Positions 1-9,637 of a stretch of 64,000 nt of DNA are shown piece by piece. Origin of the DNA: an uncultured Shewanella sp. (GTDB taxonomy: Bacteria > Pseudomonadota > Gammaproteobacteria > Enterobacterales > Shewanellaceae); the NCBI RefSeq assembly GCF_947497935.1, contig NZ_CANMIO010000011.1:89723-153722 (forward strand). Direction: 5' to 3'. Within the stretch, counting starts at the first letter, position 1; each line of letters begins with the position of its first letter. Under the pieces are notes generated by a model. The model was not told the DNA's origin and did not search any database. It worked only from the letters and a program-made list of their open reading frames with translations. The position numbers and the translations under genes are program-made.

Positions 1-130
1 TAGCTACAATTTTGTTACAACCGACCATCGATTGAGCGGGTAAAAATTAATCGTTTGTTTTAAACGGCTGTTTATCATATCAGCGACTCTAGAAGTGACG
101 GGCGTTTGAGCTCTGAGGAAGTATTAACTC

Positions 131-868
131 ATGTTGGAATATCAAGCAGCAAAAGATCTATTAAAAGAAAAAACCATTTTAGTCACTGGTGCAGGAGACG
201 GCATAGGTAAGGCCGCGGCAATCGCTTTTGCTAAACATGGCGCGACAGTGATCTTATTAGGCAAAACAGTAAAGAAATTAGAAGCTGTGTATGATCAAAT
301 TGAACAAGCGGGATACCCCACTCCCGCGATTGTTCCACTCGATTTAAAAGGTGCAACTGAGCAGAACTATAAAGATATGGCCGACACCATAGAAGAACAG
401 TTTGGTAAGTTAGACGGCTTGCTTCATAACGCCAGCGTATTAGGTGTGTTAGGTCCGTTTGAACACATGACAATGAGCACTGTCGAAGAAGTGATGCAGG
501 TTAATGTGATTGCAGAGATCATGCTGACTAAAGCTATGCTACCTGTGATGCGTAAGTCTCCAAGCGCTTCTCTTCTCTTTACCTCTAGCAGTGTAGGCCG
601 TCAGGGCCGCGCATACTGGGGTGAATACGCTATCTCTAAGTTCGCTACAGAAGGCATGATGCAATCTCTTGCTCACGAATATGAAGGAACTAATGTTCGT
701 GTCAACAGCATCAACCCTGGCGCTACACGTACAGGCATGCGCGCTAATGCCTACCCTGCTGAGAATCCGCAAACGCTTAAAGCACCAAATGAGATCATGG
801 CAACCTATTTGTACTTAATGGGTGAAGACTCAAAAGAGATTAACGGTCAGCAGTTAAACGCTCAATAA
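131..868 (+). CDS. yciK: YciK family short-chain dehydrogenase/reductase
   Basis: NAD(P)-dependent oxidoreductase of the classical SDR family; the substrate of YciK is not established. The 245 residues show the nucleotide-binding glycine motif TGAGDGIG (19-26), the HNAS motif (99-102), a serine run at 152-154 and the catalytic pair Tyr166/Lys170 in YAISK. Length and the ending INGQQLNAQ fit YciK of enteric bacteria. GAGG at 115-118 lies a suitable distance before the ATG. The gene stands alone on the plus strand, converges on rluB, and shares the bidirectional terminator that follows. It is cytoplasmic, with no signal peptide. Family assignment is firm; the physiological role is unknown. Confidence 0.9.
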   Translation: MLEYQAAKDLLKEKTILVTGAGDGIGKAAAIAFAKHGATVILLGKTVKKLEAVYDQIEQAGYPTPAIVPLDLKGATEQNYKDMADTIEEQFGKLDGLLHNASVLGVLGPFEHMTMSTVEEVMQVNVIAEIMLTKAMLPVMRKSPSASLLFTSSSVGRQGRAYWGEYAISKFATEGMMQSLAHEYEGTNVRVNSINPGATRTGMRANAYPAENPQTLKAPNEIMATYLYLMGEDSKEINGQQLNAQ

Positions 869-925
869 TTCACAGTTAACACAGAAGTTTTAAAACAAAG
901 ACTTAAGGTATAAAGTGTTAAAAAA

Positions 926-953
926 CAAAAAGGCCGCTATTAGCGGCCTTTTT
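926..953. terminator. Bidirectional rho-independent terminator between yciK and rluB
   Basis: GGCCGCT / AGCGGCC stem with a 3-base loop, flanked by A5 on the left and T5 on the right. It can serve both convergent genes. Confidence 0.85.
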
Positions 954-994
954 AATACTTGTCTTTTAATCAACAAGCTCAATCGATAAGCGAA

Positions 995-1867
995 TTAGCT
1001 ACGTTGACGCGATGGCTTTGGTCTACTCGAAGCAACTTTATGCTTATGCACGGCGCGCTTGATTTTTGCGCTACGTACTTTATTACGCGCAACACTGTGT
1101 TTGTCAGTGCCCAGCAATGTACGAGTCTCCTCGTCCATACCCGCTGTTTTACGTAAGTAGTTAACTTCTTCAATTGGTAACTCAATCCAACCACCACGTG
1201 GCAAAGCTTTAGGCAGCTCAATCATACCGTAACGAATACGGATAAGACGGCTGACCTGCACTTCTTGAGATTCCCAAAGACGACGAACTTCACGGTTACG
1301 GCCTTCAGCTAGGCTGACGTGCCACCACTTGTTCATGCCTTCGCCACCAGCAGCTTTAACTTTGTCAAAGTGTGCAGGGCCATCTTCTAACGTTACGCCC
1401 ATGCGTAAGCGTTGAATACAAGCGTCAGTCACTTCACCAAACGTACGTACAGCGTATTCACGCTCCACTTCATTTGATGGGTGCATTAGGCGGTTTGCTA
1501 GTTCACCATCTGAGGTAAATAACAATAAACCTGATGTATTAATATCCAAACGCCCTACTGCAACCCAGCGTGAATCGCGAGTTTTTGGTAGACGGTCAAA
1601 TACCGTTGGGCGTCCTTCTGGGTCTTTACGACTACAAATTTCACCTTCAGGCTTGTGGTATGCAATAACACGACAAACCACATCTTCTTCAGAACGAATT
1701 GAAACTGTACGGCCATCGATGCGGATCTTTGCGTCAGACTCAACACGATCACCTAGGCTTGCAATTTCGCCGTCAACACTAACTCGACCTGCAGCAATCC
1801 ATGCCTCCATCTCACGACGGGAGCCATGGCCTGCACGGGCCAAGACTTTCTGCAATTTTTCACTCAT
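995..1867 (-). CDS. rluB: 23S rRNA pseudouridine synthase RluB
   Basis: Isomerises a uridine of the large-subunit rRNA (U2605 in E. coli numbering) to pseudouridine. An S4 RNA-binding domain occupies about residues 1-60. The RsuA/RluB/E/F catalytic domain follows, with the nucleophile Asp108 in [14 protein letters not shown]. The last ~45 residues are a basic Arg/Lys/Ser-rich tail, as in other RluB proteins. The ATG overlaps the end of scpB by 8 bp, so translation is probably coupled within scpA-scpB-rluB. Co-location with scpAB is common in gammaproteobacteria. RluE/F are alternatives, but the length, basic tail and neighbours favour RluB. Confidence 0.93.
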   Translation of the reverse strand: MSEKLQKVLARAGHGSRREMEAWIAAGRVSVDGEIASLGDRVESDAKIRIDGRTVSIRSEEDVVCRVIAYHKPEGEICSRKDPEGRPTVFDRLPKTRDSRWVAVGRLDINTSGLLLFTSDGELANRLMHPSNEVEREYAVRTFGEVTDACIQRLRMGVTLEDGPAHFDKVKAAGGEGMNKWWHVSLAEGRNREVRRLWESQEVQVSRLIRIRYGMIELPKALPRGGWIELPIEEVNYLRKTAGMDEETRTLLGTDKHSVARNKVRSAKIKRAVHKHKVASSRPKPSRQRS

Positions 1868-2456
1868 TAGTAGACTCTTCTGTTTTTTCGGTCACGCCGC
1901 TCTCAACACGGAACAACGTATCCAATGATTTGGCATCAGTCAGAGGCGGAAGATCCGCAATGCTGTCAATACCAAAATAAGCTAGAAACTCGGTGGTGGT
2001 TGCATAAAGTGCCGGTCTGCCCGGAACCTCTTTATGACCAACTACTTTAATCCAATTTCTATCGTTTAAACTCTTGATAATGTGGCTGCTAATCGCAACC
2101 CCACGAACAAACTCTATGTCACCGCGAGTGACAGGTTGACGGTAGGCAATCACCGCCAGTGTTTCTAAAGTCGCACGCGAATATTTCGGTGCTTTCTCTT
2201 GCCATAATGGTTGTAAGAATGGGCTCAATTCAGCCAATGTCTGAAATCGATACCCTCCCGCAACCTTGACTAATTGTACACCTCGATTTTCATAATCGAG
2301 CTGTAACTCTTCAATACATGCCTTAATTTTAGCTCGTGACACATTAAAGTTAGACAATACTGTCTCTTTTAATGCTTTTATCGTCATCGGCTTGGCCAGC
2401 ACAAATAGACTAGCCTCAATTAACTGTTTAAGCTGATCTGGATTTATCTGAGACAA
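1860..2456 (-). CDS. scpB: Segregation and condensation protein B
   Basis: ScpB is the winged-helix kite subunit that works with ScpA and an SMC-type ATPase in chromosome condensation and segregation. The protein is 198 residues and has the typical ScpB core ([15 protein letters not shown] at the N-terminus; [18 protein letters not shown] in the second winged helix). The start is TTG, placed immediately after the scpA TGA with no gap, which suggests coupled translation. The C-terminus is short and acidic. No SMC gene lies in the window; in this lineage the SMC or MukB partner is encoded elsewhere. Confidence 0.92.
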   Translation of the reverse strand: MSQINPDQLKQLIEASLFVLAKPMTIKALKETVLSNFNVSRAKIKACIEELQLDYENRGVQLVKVAGGYRFQTLAELSPFLQPLWQEKAPKYSRATLETLAVIAYRQPVTRGDIEFVRGVAISSHIIKSLNDRNWIKVVGHKEVPGRPALYATTTEFLAYFGIDSIADLPPLTDAKSLDTLFRVESGVTEKTEESTNE

Positions 2457-3245
2457 TCAGTACGCCCTAACATGTATAGTTGAAAACGGCTCAGCTTGTA
2501 CAAGCTCAACCAGCAATTCCTTAACCAGTTCCATCAATGCTAAGAAACTGACAACCACACCACTGCGCCCCTCTTCAAAGTCAAACAGGGCCTCAAATGG
2601 CAAGTAAGTTTCGGCATTGAGCTTAGCTAAAATCTGCGCCATTCGTTCACGAGTCGATAAGACTTCTCGCACAACATGGTGACTTTCGGTTGCTTCAATA
2701 CGCTTTAATACTGATGAAAATGCTCGAGCAATCTCGGTAAGCGATACCTCGGGAGGTAATAGTTCAGGCTTAATGTTGTCAGCAGGAATGGCTTTGGCCT
2801 GAAACAGGTCTCGCTCCATCCTCGGCAACTCATCGAGCTTTTCCTGCGCCTCTTTAATCACTTCATAAGCTTTCAACTGACGGATTAGCTGCGCCCGAGG
2901 ATCTTCCTCATCTTCATGCTCAACCTCGGGTCTTGGCAGTAGCAAGCGAGATTTAATCTCAGCTAAGGTAGCCGCCATCACCAGGTAATCAGCAGCAAGC
3001 TCAACACGCGCACCTTGAAGCAGATTAACGTATTCTAGGTACTGTTGAGTCACTGAAAAAATAGGCAAATCAACAACATCAAGTTTCTGTTTGCGGATTA
3101 AATAAAGGAGAAGATCTAACGGTCCTTCAAAAGACTCTAGAAAAACCTCCAGCGCCTCAGGAGGTATAAAAAGGTCTTTCGGCATCACCTTAAACGGCTC
3201 GCCTCGAACAACGGCTAAAGGCAATTTTTGCTGAACGCCCTCCAT
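2457..3245 (-). CDS. scpA: Segregation and condensation protein A
   Basis: ScpA is the kleisin that bridges the SMC heads. The characteristic N-terminal segment FEGPLDLLLYLIRKQKLDV is present, followed by an acidic linker (EHEDEEDPRAQ) and a C-terminal winged-helix region, 262 residues in all. I chose the ATG at 3245 because GAGGG sits 8 nt upstream of it. A GTG three codons earlier would abut the same Shine-Dalgarno sequence and is less likely. It is the first gene of the minus-strand run scpA-scpB-rluB. yciO lies upstream in the same direction across about 115 nt. Confidence 0.92.
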   Translation of the reverse strand: MEGVQQKLPLAVVRGEPFKVMPKDLFIPPEALEVFLESFEGPLDLLLYLIRKQKLDVVDLPIFSVTQQYLEYVNLLQGARVELAADYLVMAATLAEIKSRLLLPRPEVEHEDEEDPRAQLIRQLKAYEVIKEAQEKLDELPRMERDLFQAKAIPADNIKPELLPPEVSLTEIARAFSSVLKRIEATESHHVVREVLSTRERMAQILAKLNAETYLPFEALFDFEEGRSGVVVSFLALMELVKELLVELVQAEPFSTIHVRAY

Positions 3246-3362
3246 CCGTAACACCCTCTATTTTCGCAAACGCGCGATTATACCTGTAAATGTTATATGT
3301 TAAAAGCTATTGCCGTTGCCATTTGCTTTTAACAAGTACTAGCTTTAACAACGGCGCTCACT

Positions 3363-3983
3363 CTAGAGGAAGGGGGTAACGTCGCCGGCGCCTTCACGAA
3401 TGACTTCTATTTCACCATCTGATAGGTCGATAACGGTAGTCGGCTTTTCACCTAAGTAACCACCATGAATAATCAAGTCGACTTGATGCTCTAGGATGTC
3501 ACGAATATGTTCAGGATCAGACTCAGTAAACTCTTGGCCAGGCAAAATAAGACTGGTAGACATCAAAGGCTCGCCTAAGGCTTCTAACAGTGCCAAGGCA
3601 ATCACGTTGTCAGGTACACGAATACCGATAGTCTTCTTCTTCGGGTTCTGCAGGCGCTTAGGCACCTCTTTCGACGCCTTAAAGATAAACGTATAGGCGC
3701 CTGGCGTATTTTGTTTAAGCAAACGATAGGCTTGATTATCGACACGGGCGTAGGTGGCAAGCTCTGACTGATCACGGCACATAAGCGAGAAGTTATGGTC
3801 GTTGTCGATCTGTCTAATACGAGCGATTTTGCTCATCGCATCTTTATCGCCAATCAAGCAACCTAATGCGTACCCAGAATCGGTCGGATAAACAATCACA
3901 CCACCACTTTTAATCACGTTTACGGCTTGGCTAATTAAGCGTGCTTGAGGATTTTCCTCATGCATGTAAAAAAACTGACTCAT
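3363..3983 (-). CDS. yciO: YciO, Sua5/YrdC/TsaC-like protein
   Basis: Member of the YrdC-fold family that includes the threonylcarbamoyl-AMP synthases TsaC and Sua5. YciO has the same fold, but its cellular role is less clear than that of TsaC. The 206-residue form starting MSQFFYMHEENPQ matches enteric YciO in length and along most of its sequence (VIVYPTDSGYALGC near the N-terminus; IIHGGYLGEKPTTVIDL and GAGDVTPFL at the C-terminus). The ATG at 3983 has AAGG 7 nt upstream and overlaps the rnm stop as ATGA. An ATG 15 nt further upstream has no such support. Translationally coupled to rnm. Confidence 0.9.
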   Translation of the reverse strand: MSQFFYMHEENPQARLISQAVNVIKSGGVIVYPTDSGYALGCLIGDKDAMSKIARIRQIDNDHNFSLMCRDQSELATYARVDNQAYRLLKQNTPGAYTFIFKASKEVPKRLQNPKKKTIGIRVPDNVIALALLEALGEPLMSTSLILPGQEFTESDPEHIRDILEHQVDLIIHGGYLGEKPTTVIDLSDGEIEVIREGAGDVTPFL

Positions 3984-4858
3984 TGTACTACCTTCCATTT
4001 ATCTGACAGCCAAACCCAATCCACTCCTTGGGGTTGGAACATATTTTTACCGATCTCAATCCAGCTACTCGGGAAATGAAAATCGCTACCTAGTGAGCAT
4101 GTCAGGCCATTATTGATGCTGAGCGCGATCAGGTTATTGCGATCGTCTATCGTTTGTTGACCCAGTACCACTTCCATCGCATCGCCGCCAGCCTCTTTAA
4201 ACTCGCGAGCTAAACGCTTAAGCCACTTTGCAGATAGCTTATAACCGCTTGGATGCGCAAGCACTGCGACACCACCCGCTTGATGAATTATCTCAATGGC
4301 GCTGGCCATGTCTCCCCAATTGTTAGGAACATAACCTGTCTTACCGCGAGCCAAATACTTCTTAAACACATTGGCCGTAGTGGTCGCGTAACCTTGCTCG
4401 GCTAACCAACGTGCATAGTGTCCTCGGCTAATAGCGGCATCACCAGCAAAGCTTTTAGCCCCTTCATAGGCGCCCTCGATGCCAGCCTTGGCAAGTCGCT
4501 CGCCAATTTCTTTGGCTCGACTCGATCGTAACTCACGTTGATTCACTAAAAATGCGGCCAACTCGACATTATCGATATCAAGATTAAGCGCAACGATATG
4601 AATATCGAAATTATTCCATCGAGTAGAGATCTCAACGCCATTAATTAGTTCTAGTGGCGTCTCATGGGCTTGATTAAACTCATGTGCCTCTCTCAACCCA
4701 TCAATAGTGTCATGATCAGTAATGGCAAACATCTGCACGCCTTTACTTATTGCGCGCTCAATGAGTTGTGAAGGGGTCAATTGACCATCTGATGCGGTCG
4801 TGTGGCTATGTAAATCAACCAATTTAAAGTCTGTGATATTTTCATCGTTCATGGGCAT
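3980..4858 (-). CDS. rnm: PHP-domain RNase AM (5'-3' exoribonuclease, YciV/TrpH family)
   Basis: PHP-domain metallo-phosphoesterase. E. coli RNase AM (YciV) trims the 5' ends of rRNA and other short RNAs. Metal-ligand motifs are visible: DLHSHTTASDG near residue 14, ITDHDTIDG, GVEIST, LAHPSGYK and a C-terminal GSDFHFPSSW. The start is uncertain. I use the ATG at 4858 (MPMNDENITDF), which lies close to the first motif as in relatives; a TTG 17 codons upstream is possible. In many relatives the trp operon lies next door, but here the upstream side is 420 nt of non-coding DNA and then a cytochrome gene. Confidence 0.88.
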   Translation of the reverse strand: MPMNDENITDFKLVDLHSHTTASDGQLTPSQLIERAISKGVQMFAITDHDTIDGLREAHEFNQAHETPLELINGVEISTRWNNFDIHIVALNLDIDNVELAAFLVNQRELRSSRAKEIGERLAKAGIEGAYEGAKSFAGDAAISRGHYARWLAEQGYATTTANVFKKYLARGKTGYVPNNWGDMASAIEIIHQAGGVAVLAHPSGYKLSAKWLKRLAREFKEAGGDAMEVVLGQQTIDDRNNLIALSINNGLTCSLGSDFHFPSSWIEIGKNMFQPQGVDWVWLSDKWKVVQ

Positions 4859-5278
4859 ATGATACTTGAGTTTATCGATGAAAGGTGATTTTAATCCGGT
4901 TTTTAGCAATTTACTCTTCGCTAACCACCCAAAGCGATAGCCGCATAGAAGGTATATCGACTCACTAAAAGCGTTACTTCATCTTAGACTCTCAATATTC
5001 CCCCTAAGCAAACATGCTTTCTAAATAGACTTTATTCGATCGGTTAACACCTGTATAAGCGCTTCACTAATTAAGCCATTTCATTTATTCAATTTCTTGA
5101 GCAAACGCAACAAATTCATGCGAATTCAATAGGTTTATGCAGGATCTAAAGCAGATTGATACCAAAGAATTGCTTACTATGCGTGCGCCAAAACGGCATA
5201 ACTCTGGCCTTGTGAATAATCGCTTATGACACTGTTGGGCTATTGAGAGTTCCCCTTTAGTTACCGAGTAAAAATAAA
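4859..5278. other. Non-coding stretch between rnm and the pentaheme cytochrome gene
   Basis: About 420 nt upstream of two divergent genes, so both promoters should lie here. I see no clear -35/-10 pair, no convincing FNR or CRP palindrome, and no reading frame with a Shine-Dalgarno sequence. There is no trp leader, although in E. coli the rnm homologue adjoins trp. Confidence 0.5.
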
Positions 5279-6682
5279 ATGAAAAAGACATACCTAGCAT
5301 TAATCTTAATGGGCGCCATGCCTTTGCTAGCACATGCCGAAAAAGAGATGGCATTCGCTCCTTCCTACTTGAGTATGGAGGGAGGTAAACAGCCCGAATT
5401 AAATCAATGGCGTGATGCAAAAACCTGTAAGGGCTGTCACCCTCGCCAATGGAAAGGCTGGCAAGGCTCAATGCACTCCATCGCATTTATCGATCCGGTA
5501 TTCCAAGCAGAATGGGCTATGGGTGAAAAAGAGACTAATGGCGCAGCTAAAAACCTCTGTGGGGGCTGTCATACCGTACTCGGCACAGTGACACAAACCG
5601 TTGAGTTCAAATCTGAGTCAGGCAAATTTGGTGGGTTTACCACCCAAGCTATCGCTAATCAGGGCGTATCTTGTGAAGTCTGCCATAGCGTCGTTGATAC
5701 GAACGCGACGCACACCGCCATGGGTGAGCACGGCAACGCATCTCTGGTTATTGCCAACGATAAAGTTAAGCGCGGACCCTTTGATGATGCTAAGCCTCGC
5801 GGCCACAAAGCCGAGTATTCAGAGCTGCATACAAAGTCTGAGTTTTGTGCCAACTGTCATAACGTATTTAACCCGGTTCACGATAATTTTGCTTTAGAAC
5901 ATACCTATGACGAGTGGAAAAAATCGCCATACGCAGCAGCTGATATTCAATGTCAAGATTGCCATATGGTACCCGTAGAAACAGCGGTTCGCGTCGCCGA
6001 TGAAATGCTACCTGCTAAACAGCTCAAAGAGCATGGCTTAGGTGGTAAGGCTGCTTTAGGTGGCAAAGCTCGTGGCCTAGTGCACGACCATGGTTTCGTT
6101 GGCGGTAACGCGGTACTCGCACCGCTTCTTGGGGTCGAAAATGGTCAGGCCCATGCTGATGAAGCGATTAAACGCCTCAAAACAGCTGCGGCTTTAGAAG
6201 CAAAGGTCTCAGGAACCAGCGCAGCGTCAATGCTTGAAGTAACCGTCTTTAACCGCCGCGCGGGCCATGATTTACCAACGAGCTTAACCTTTATTCGCCA
6301 GATCTGGCTTGAAGTGGTTATTCGTGATGACATGGGTAAAGAGATCATGCGCTCAGGCTCATTAACTGCCGATAATGCTTTGCCTGAAGGAACCGTCATT
6401 TTCCAAGACACCTCAGTTGATGTTCACGGAAAACCTGAGCACAAACCATGGCGAGTAGCGAGTTTTTCGGTGCAAAATACTATTCCGGCAAAAGGCTCGA
6501 AAACCGTTAATTTCCCGTTCACGCTACCAGCAGGGATTACGAACTATAGCGTAGAGACCAAGCTTCATTACCGCTCATTCGATCAAAGCGTTGCGGATCT
6601 GCTACTCGAAGATAAAGTGATTGTGCCATCGGTTGAAATGGTAAGCTTGAGCCAAACCTACCAAGGGTTAACACTCAAGTAA
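5279..6682 (+). CDS. Periplasmic pentaheme c-type cytochrome
   Basis: Secreted multiheme cytochrome of 467 residues. A Sec signal peptide (cleavage after residue 20, AHA/E) is followed by five CxxCH haem-binding motifs: CKGCH (50-54), CGGCH (94-98), CEVCH (132-136), CANCH (190-194) and CQDCH (225-229). All haems lie in the first half. Residues ~270-467 have no cysteines and look like a beta-rich domain. The haem half resembles the cytochrome c554/c-prime group, but I cannot assign an electron donor or acceptor. It probably carries electrons in anaerobic respiration. The Shine-Dalgarno signal is weak (GAG 13 nt upstream). The gene is monocistronic, with a long hairpin after the stop. Confidence 0.85.
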   Translation: MKKTYLALILMGAMPLLAHAEKEMAFAPSYLSMEGGKQPELNQWRDAKTCKGCHPRQWKGWQGSMHSIAFIDPVFQAEWAMGEKETNGAAKNLCGGCHTVLGTVTQTVEFKSESGKFGGFTTQAIANQGVSCEVCHSVVDTNATHTAMGEHGNASLVIANDKVKRGPFDDAKPRGHKAEYSELHTKSEFCANCHNVFNPVHDNFALEHTYDEWKKSPYAAADIQCQDCHMVPVETAVRVADEMLPAKQLKEHGLGGKAALGGKARGLVHDHGFVGGNAVLAPLLGVENGQAHADEAIKRLKTAAALEAKVSGTSAASMLEVTVFNRRAGHDLPTSLTFIRQIWLEVVIRDDMGKEIMRSGSLTADNALPEGTVIFQDTSVDVHGKPEHKPWRVASFSVQNTIPAKGSKTVNFPFTLPAGITNYSVETKLHYRSFDQSVADLLLEDKVIVPSVEMVSLSQTYQGLTLK

Positions 6683-6690
6683 TCATTAGG

Positions 6691-6724
6691 CTTGTCACCC
6701 CAAATTATTATTTGGGGTGACAAG
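6691..6724. terminator. 14-bp hairpin between convergent genes
   Basis: Perfect 14-bp inverted repeat (CTTGTCACCCCAAA / TTTGGGGTGACAAG) around a 6-nt loop. It lies between the stop of the cytochrome gene and the stop of the minus-strand gene. No long T-run follows on either side, so termination may be partial or the hairpin may protect 3' ends. Confidence 0.65.
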
Positions 6725-6738
6725 ATGTGTACTTTAGA

Positions 6739-7200
6739 CTAACCACAATTTAATTGCGCTTGCTGCTGACATTGCGCTAAAGACTGTTCTGCAGACTCTA
6801 GCCCTAGACAATAATCAAATCTGAGAATTCTCTTTTCAGACATCGCACTCTGTTGTGGTTCTAACTGCTCCCAACGCCAACCTTTAATCTCTTTTTTAGT
6901 GTACTTGCCCAAGTGTTTATTCGGAATGGAACTGACTACTCCAACATTTTCAGTCGTTCCATCTTCTGTAATATCAAATGACAAGACTGTGCAACCCTGA
7001 ATTCTAGCTTTCGCCAGTTCTATTGGATAGTTAACTAAAGGAGTCGGCGCGTCAATTTCTTCACGATGCCAGATTTTAGGCGTATCCATGGCTACTTCTG
7101 TCAGTAATACTTCTCCATAAATACGATTTATTTTGCCCGTCTTCGCGTGACTTACTTGCGCTAATAACAGCAACAGCACCGCACATCCGATTAATTTCAT
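6739..7200 (-). CDS. Secreted protein with a TonB C-terminal-like domain
   Basis: 153-residue exported protein. Signal peptide MKLIGCAVLLLLLAQVSHA (cleavage near residue 19), then a TonB_C-like domain (about 55-115) with ELAKARIQGCTVLSFDITED and a VGVVSSIP turn followed by GWRWEQL. It lacks the transmembrane anchor and Pro-rich spacer of a true TonB, so it cannot act as an energy transducer in the usual way. Four cysteines in the mature part may form disulfides. I chose the ATG at 7200 because AAAGGA lies 6 nt upstream; an ATG two codons earlier abuts that sequence. The function is unknown. It converges on the cytochrome gene. Confidence 0.7.
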   Translation of the reverse strand: MKLIGCAVLLLLLAQVSHAKTGKINRIYGEVLLTEVAMDTPKIWHREEIDAPTPLVNYPIELAKARIQGCTVLSFDITEDGTTENVGVVSSIPNKHLGKYTKKEIKGWRWEQLEPQQSAMSEKRILRFDYCLGLESAEQSLAQCQQQAQLNCG

Positions 7201-7837
7201 ATACATTCCTTTGTGTAGTTTTGAACTTTAAATGACTATTTATATCAATCAGTATAAGTAGCTAATCTACTCAGGTCGTTTTTGGCAAACCAATTCAAGA
7301 CAAATAGCTGAAAGGGTGGTTATTCCCTTGTGAAGCTGTTCAACGCAGAAATAGATACTGTGTTAACGAGCTTAAACATTGAATAACTATGCTCTTCACT
7401 CGTTGCAAACACCATGGATTCTGCGAATGTCATTGATGCACGACGATATAGAAGGTGCTGTTACCGAGGAGCAATTAATGATCCGACCTAATAATCGCTA
7501 AACGCTCGCTGAGCGATTAAATCTTTATAGTGATTGTTATTAACCTACTTTATTCAAGCGTAAAAAAATATCCTTAATCGATAAGGTGTCGACAAGAAAC
7601 CAACCCAACCTCAACAAATCACAAGTAAATACACCGCAAACACTCAACATTAACCCGAAGTTCTCTTAGCATTCTTGTAAAAACTATTGCCCTGAACCAG
7701 CTTTATATTAAAAGCTTCACAGAGCTTATAACGCTATTTTACAACCAAGATTAAGCCATTGGCTTTCGCCTTTTTCCCTGCTAACTTGCATGCTACACTC
7801 GGCCTCACTTTCTTGAATCTTAAACTGATACTCCCCT
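7201..7837. other. Long non-coding region upstream of yciB
   Basis: About 640 nt without a credible gene. It contains an 8-bp inverted repeat TAATCGCT / AGCGATTA (7492-7519, 12-nt loop) with a competing inner stem CGCTC-GCT-GAGCG. A 7-codon frame with a good Shine-Dalgarno sequence (GAGGAG before the ATG at 7479) also appears. An extended -10-like TGCTACACT at 7791-7799 may be the yciB promoter, but I find no convincing -35 for it. Confidence 0.4.
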
Positions 7838-8383
7838 ATGAAACAGTTGCTCGACTTTTTACCTTTAATTATCTTTTTTGCTGTCTATAAATTTTTTGAT
7901 ATTTACGTTGCCAGTGGCGCGTTAATCGCAGCAACAGCGCTGCAACTCGTTATCAGTTATATGCTGTATAAGAAGCTTGAAAAAATGCACCTGATTACAT
8001 TCGTAATGGTGACTGTATTTGGCTCACTCACGCTTATCTTACACGACGATTCTTTCATTAAATGGAAAGTCACCATCGTTTACGCCCTATTTGCCATCGC
8101 TTTGGGCGTCAGTCAAATCATGAACAAGCCCCTGCTCAAGAGCATGCTTGGCAAAGAACTCATCGTCGAAGATAAGATATGGGCACGTGTGACTTGGTAC
8201 TGGGTAAGTTTTTTTGTGGTTTGCGGCCTAGTGAACATCTACGTTGCTTTTAGTTTATCTCAAGAAACTTGGGTTAACTTTAAGGTATTTGGTTTGACCG
8301 CACTGACGCTGGTCAATACTGTATTAACCGTGGTTTACCTGTTTAAAAACATGTCTGAAGAAGATCGTAAGGAACTCAAATAA
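7838..8383 (+). CDS. yciB: YciB / IspZ family inner-membrane protein (septation protein A)
   Basis: Multi-pass inner-membrane protein of 181 residues, the normal family length. It is involved in cell-envelope maintenance and septation; E. coli YciB contacts elongation and division proteins. The signature start [18 protein letters not shown] is present, with about five hydrophobic segments and the motif [13 protein letters not shown] around residue 95. The end, [13 protein letters not shown], is the conserved short cytoplasmic tail. The stop overlaps the yciI start by one base (TAATG), so the two genes are translationally coupled, as in enteric bacteria. Confidence 0.93.
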   Translation: MKQLLDFLPLIIFFAVYKFFDIYVASGALIAATALQLVISYMLYKKLEKMHLITFVMVTVFGSLTLILHDDSFIKWKVTIVYALFAIALGVSQIMNKPLLKSMLGKELIVEDKIWARVTWYWVSFFVVCGLVNIYVAFSLSQETWVNFKVFGLTALTLVNTVLTVVYLFKNMSEEDRKELK

Positions 8384-8682
8384 TGTGGTACATGATTTCA
8401 TCGCAAGATATTGAAAATAGCTTAGAGAAACGTCTATCCGTTCGTGCAGATCACTTAGCGCGTCTACAACTGTTAGCCGACGAAGGACGACTACTGATCG
8501 CCGGCCCTCACCCAGCAATTGACAGTGACAATCCAGGTGAAGCGGGCTTTACGGGATCGTTAGTGGTTGCCGATTTCGCCTCACTTGAAGATGCACAGCG
8601 CTGGGCCGATGCCGACCCTTATATCGCTGCTGGCGTATATGAAAGCATTATAGTTAAGCCTTACAAACTAGTATTACCGTAA
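8383..8682 (+). CDS. yciI: YciI family protein
   Basis: Small 99-residue cytoplasmic protein with the ferredoxin-like YciI fold. The sequence closely follows enteric YciI ([46 protein letters not shown]). The family carries a conserved His/Asp pair proposed to be catalytic; here His24 and Asp33 are the candidates. The substrate is unknown. The start overlaps the yciB stop, and xthA follows 17 nt downstream, so yciB-yciI-xthA is probably one transcription unit ending at the palindromic terminator near 9565. Confidence 0.9.
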   Translation: MWYMISSQDIENSLEKRLSVRADHLARLQLLADEGRLLIAGPHPAIDSDNPGEAGFTGSLVVADFASLEDAQRWADADPYIAAGVYESIIVKPYKLVLP

Positions 8683-8699
8683 TTAAGAAGGACCATGCA

Positions 8700-9506
8700 G
8701 TGAAGATTGTTTCATTTAATATCAATGGATTGCGAGCAAGATTGCACCAGCTTCAAGCGCTTATCGATAGCCATCAGCCAGACGTTATTGGCCTGCAAGA
8801 GACAAAAGTGCATGACGAAGCGTTTCCCCTCGCTGACGTTGAAGCCATGGGCTATAAGGTGCACTACCATGGCGGTAAGGCACATTATGGTGTTGCCATG
8901 CTGTCTAAGCTTGAGCCTTTAAAAGTGCAGAAAGGATTCCCGACTGACGAAGATGATGCACAACGTCGGATGATCATGGGCACCTTCAGCCAAGAGAACG
9001 GCCGCCCATTAACCGTACTCAACGGCTACTTCCCTCAGGGAGATAACATCAGCCATGAGACTAAGTACCCAGCTAAGCGTAAGTTCTACAAAGACCTGAT
9101 GCTTTATTTGAATGAGTATCACAACAGTGACGAAGATATCGCTATCATTGGCGACATCAACATCTCTCCTGTGGACTTAGATATCGGCATTGGTGAGCCT
9201 AACGCTAAACGTTGGCTTAAAACTGGCAAGTGCAGTTTCCAACCAGAAGAGCGCGAATGGTTGAAAACCCTGATGGACTGGGGCCTAGTCGATACCTTCC
9301 GTGAACTCCACCCAGAGCGCAGTGAACGCTACTCTTGGTTCGACTACCGCAGTAAAGGCTTTGTGGATAATCGTGGTCTACGTATCGACGTAGTACTGGC
9401 GAGTAAATCGTTAGCAGAACGTCTTATTGAGTCAGATGTAGATTACGATCTACGCGGTATCGAGAAACCCTCTGATCATGCGCCGATTTGGAGCACATTC
9501 AGCTAA
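8700..9506 (+). CDS. xthA: Exodeoxyribonuclease III
   Basis: 3'-5' exonuclease and AP endonuclease of base-excision repair. All catalytic residues can be located: Asn7, Glu34, Tyr110, Asp152 and Asn154 (in GDINISP), Asp230 and His260 (SDHAPIW). From Tyr110 onward they are one position later than in E. coli ExoIII. The length of 268 is typical. The start is GTG at 8700 with AAGGA about 8 nt upstream; a nearby ATG at 8695 is followed at once by a stop. It lies in the same direction as yciB-yciI, with a strong terminator downstream. Confidence 0.95.
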   Translation: MKIVSFNINGLRARLHQLQALIDSHQPDVIGLQETKVHDEAFPLADVEAMGYKVHYHGGKAHYGVAMLSKLEPLKVQKGFPTDEDDAQRRMIMGTFSQENGRPLTVLNGYFPQGDNISHETKYPAKRKFYKDLMLYLNEYHNSDEDIAIIGDINISPVDLDIGIGEPNAKRWLKTGKCSFQPEEREWLKTLMDWGLVDTFRELHPERSERYSWFDYRSKGFVDNRGLRIDVVLASKSLAERLIESDVDYDLRGIEKPSDHAPIWSTFS

Positions 9507-9548
9507 TTGAGCTCTATACTGGTTAGCTTATTTAAAGCTAACCGCCAT

Positions 9549-9580
9549 AAAAAATGCCAGCAATTGCTGGCATTTTTTTA
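9549..9580. terminator. Bidirectional terminator after xthA
   Basis: Palindrome ATGCCAGCAATTGCTGGCAT inside A-rich and T-rich flanks. It is followed by T7 on the plus strand and preceded by A6, so it can also stop the minus-strand chemoreceptor transcript. Confidence 0.88.
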
Positions 9581-9637
9581 TTGGGCTTATTTAGACTCGT
9601 TAAAATAAAAACATTTAACTAACAACATAGTCTACAC

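Noticed and set aside
7413..7503. Short frames (25 and 7 codons) in the long gap before yciB
   Set aside because: The longer one has no ribosome-binding site. The 7-codon frame has one but is too short to call without a downstream gene that it could regulate.
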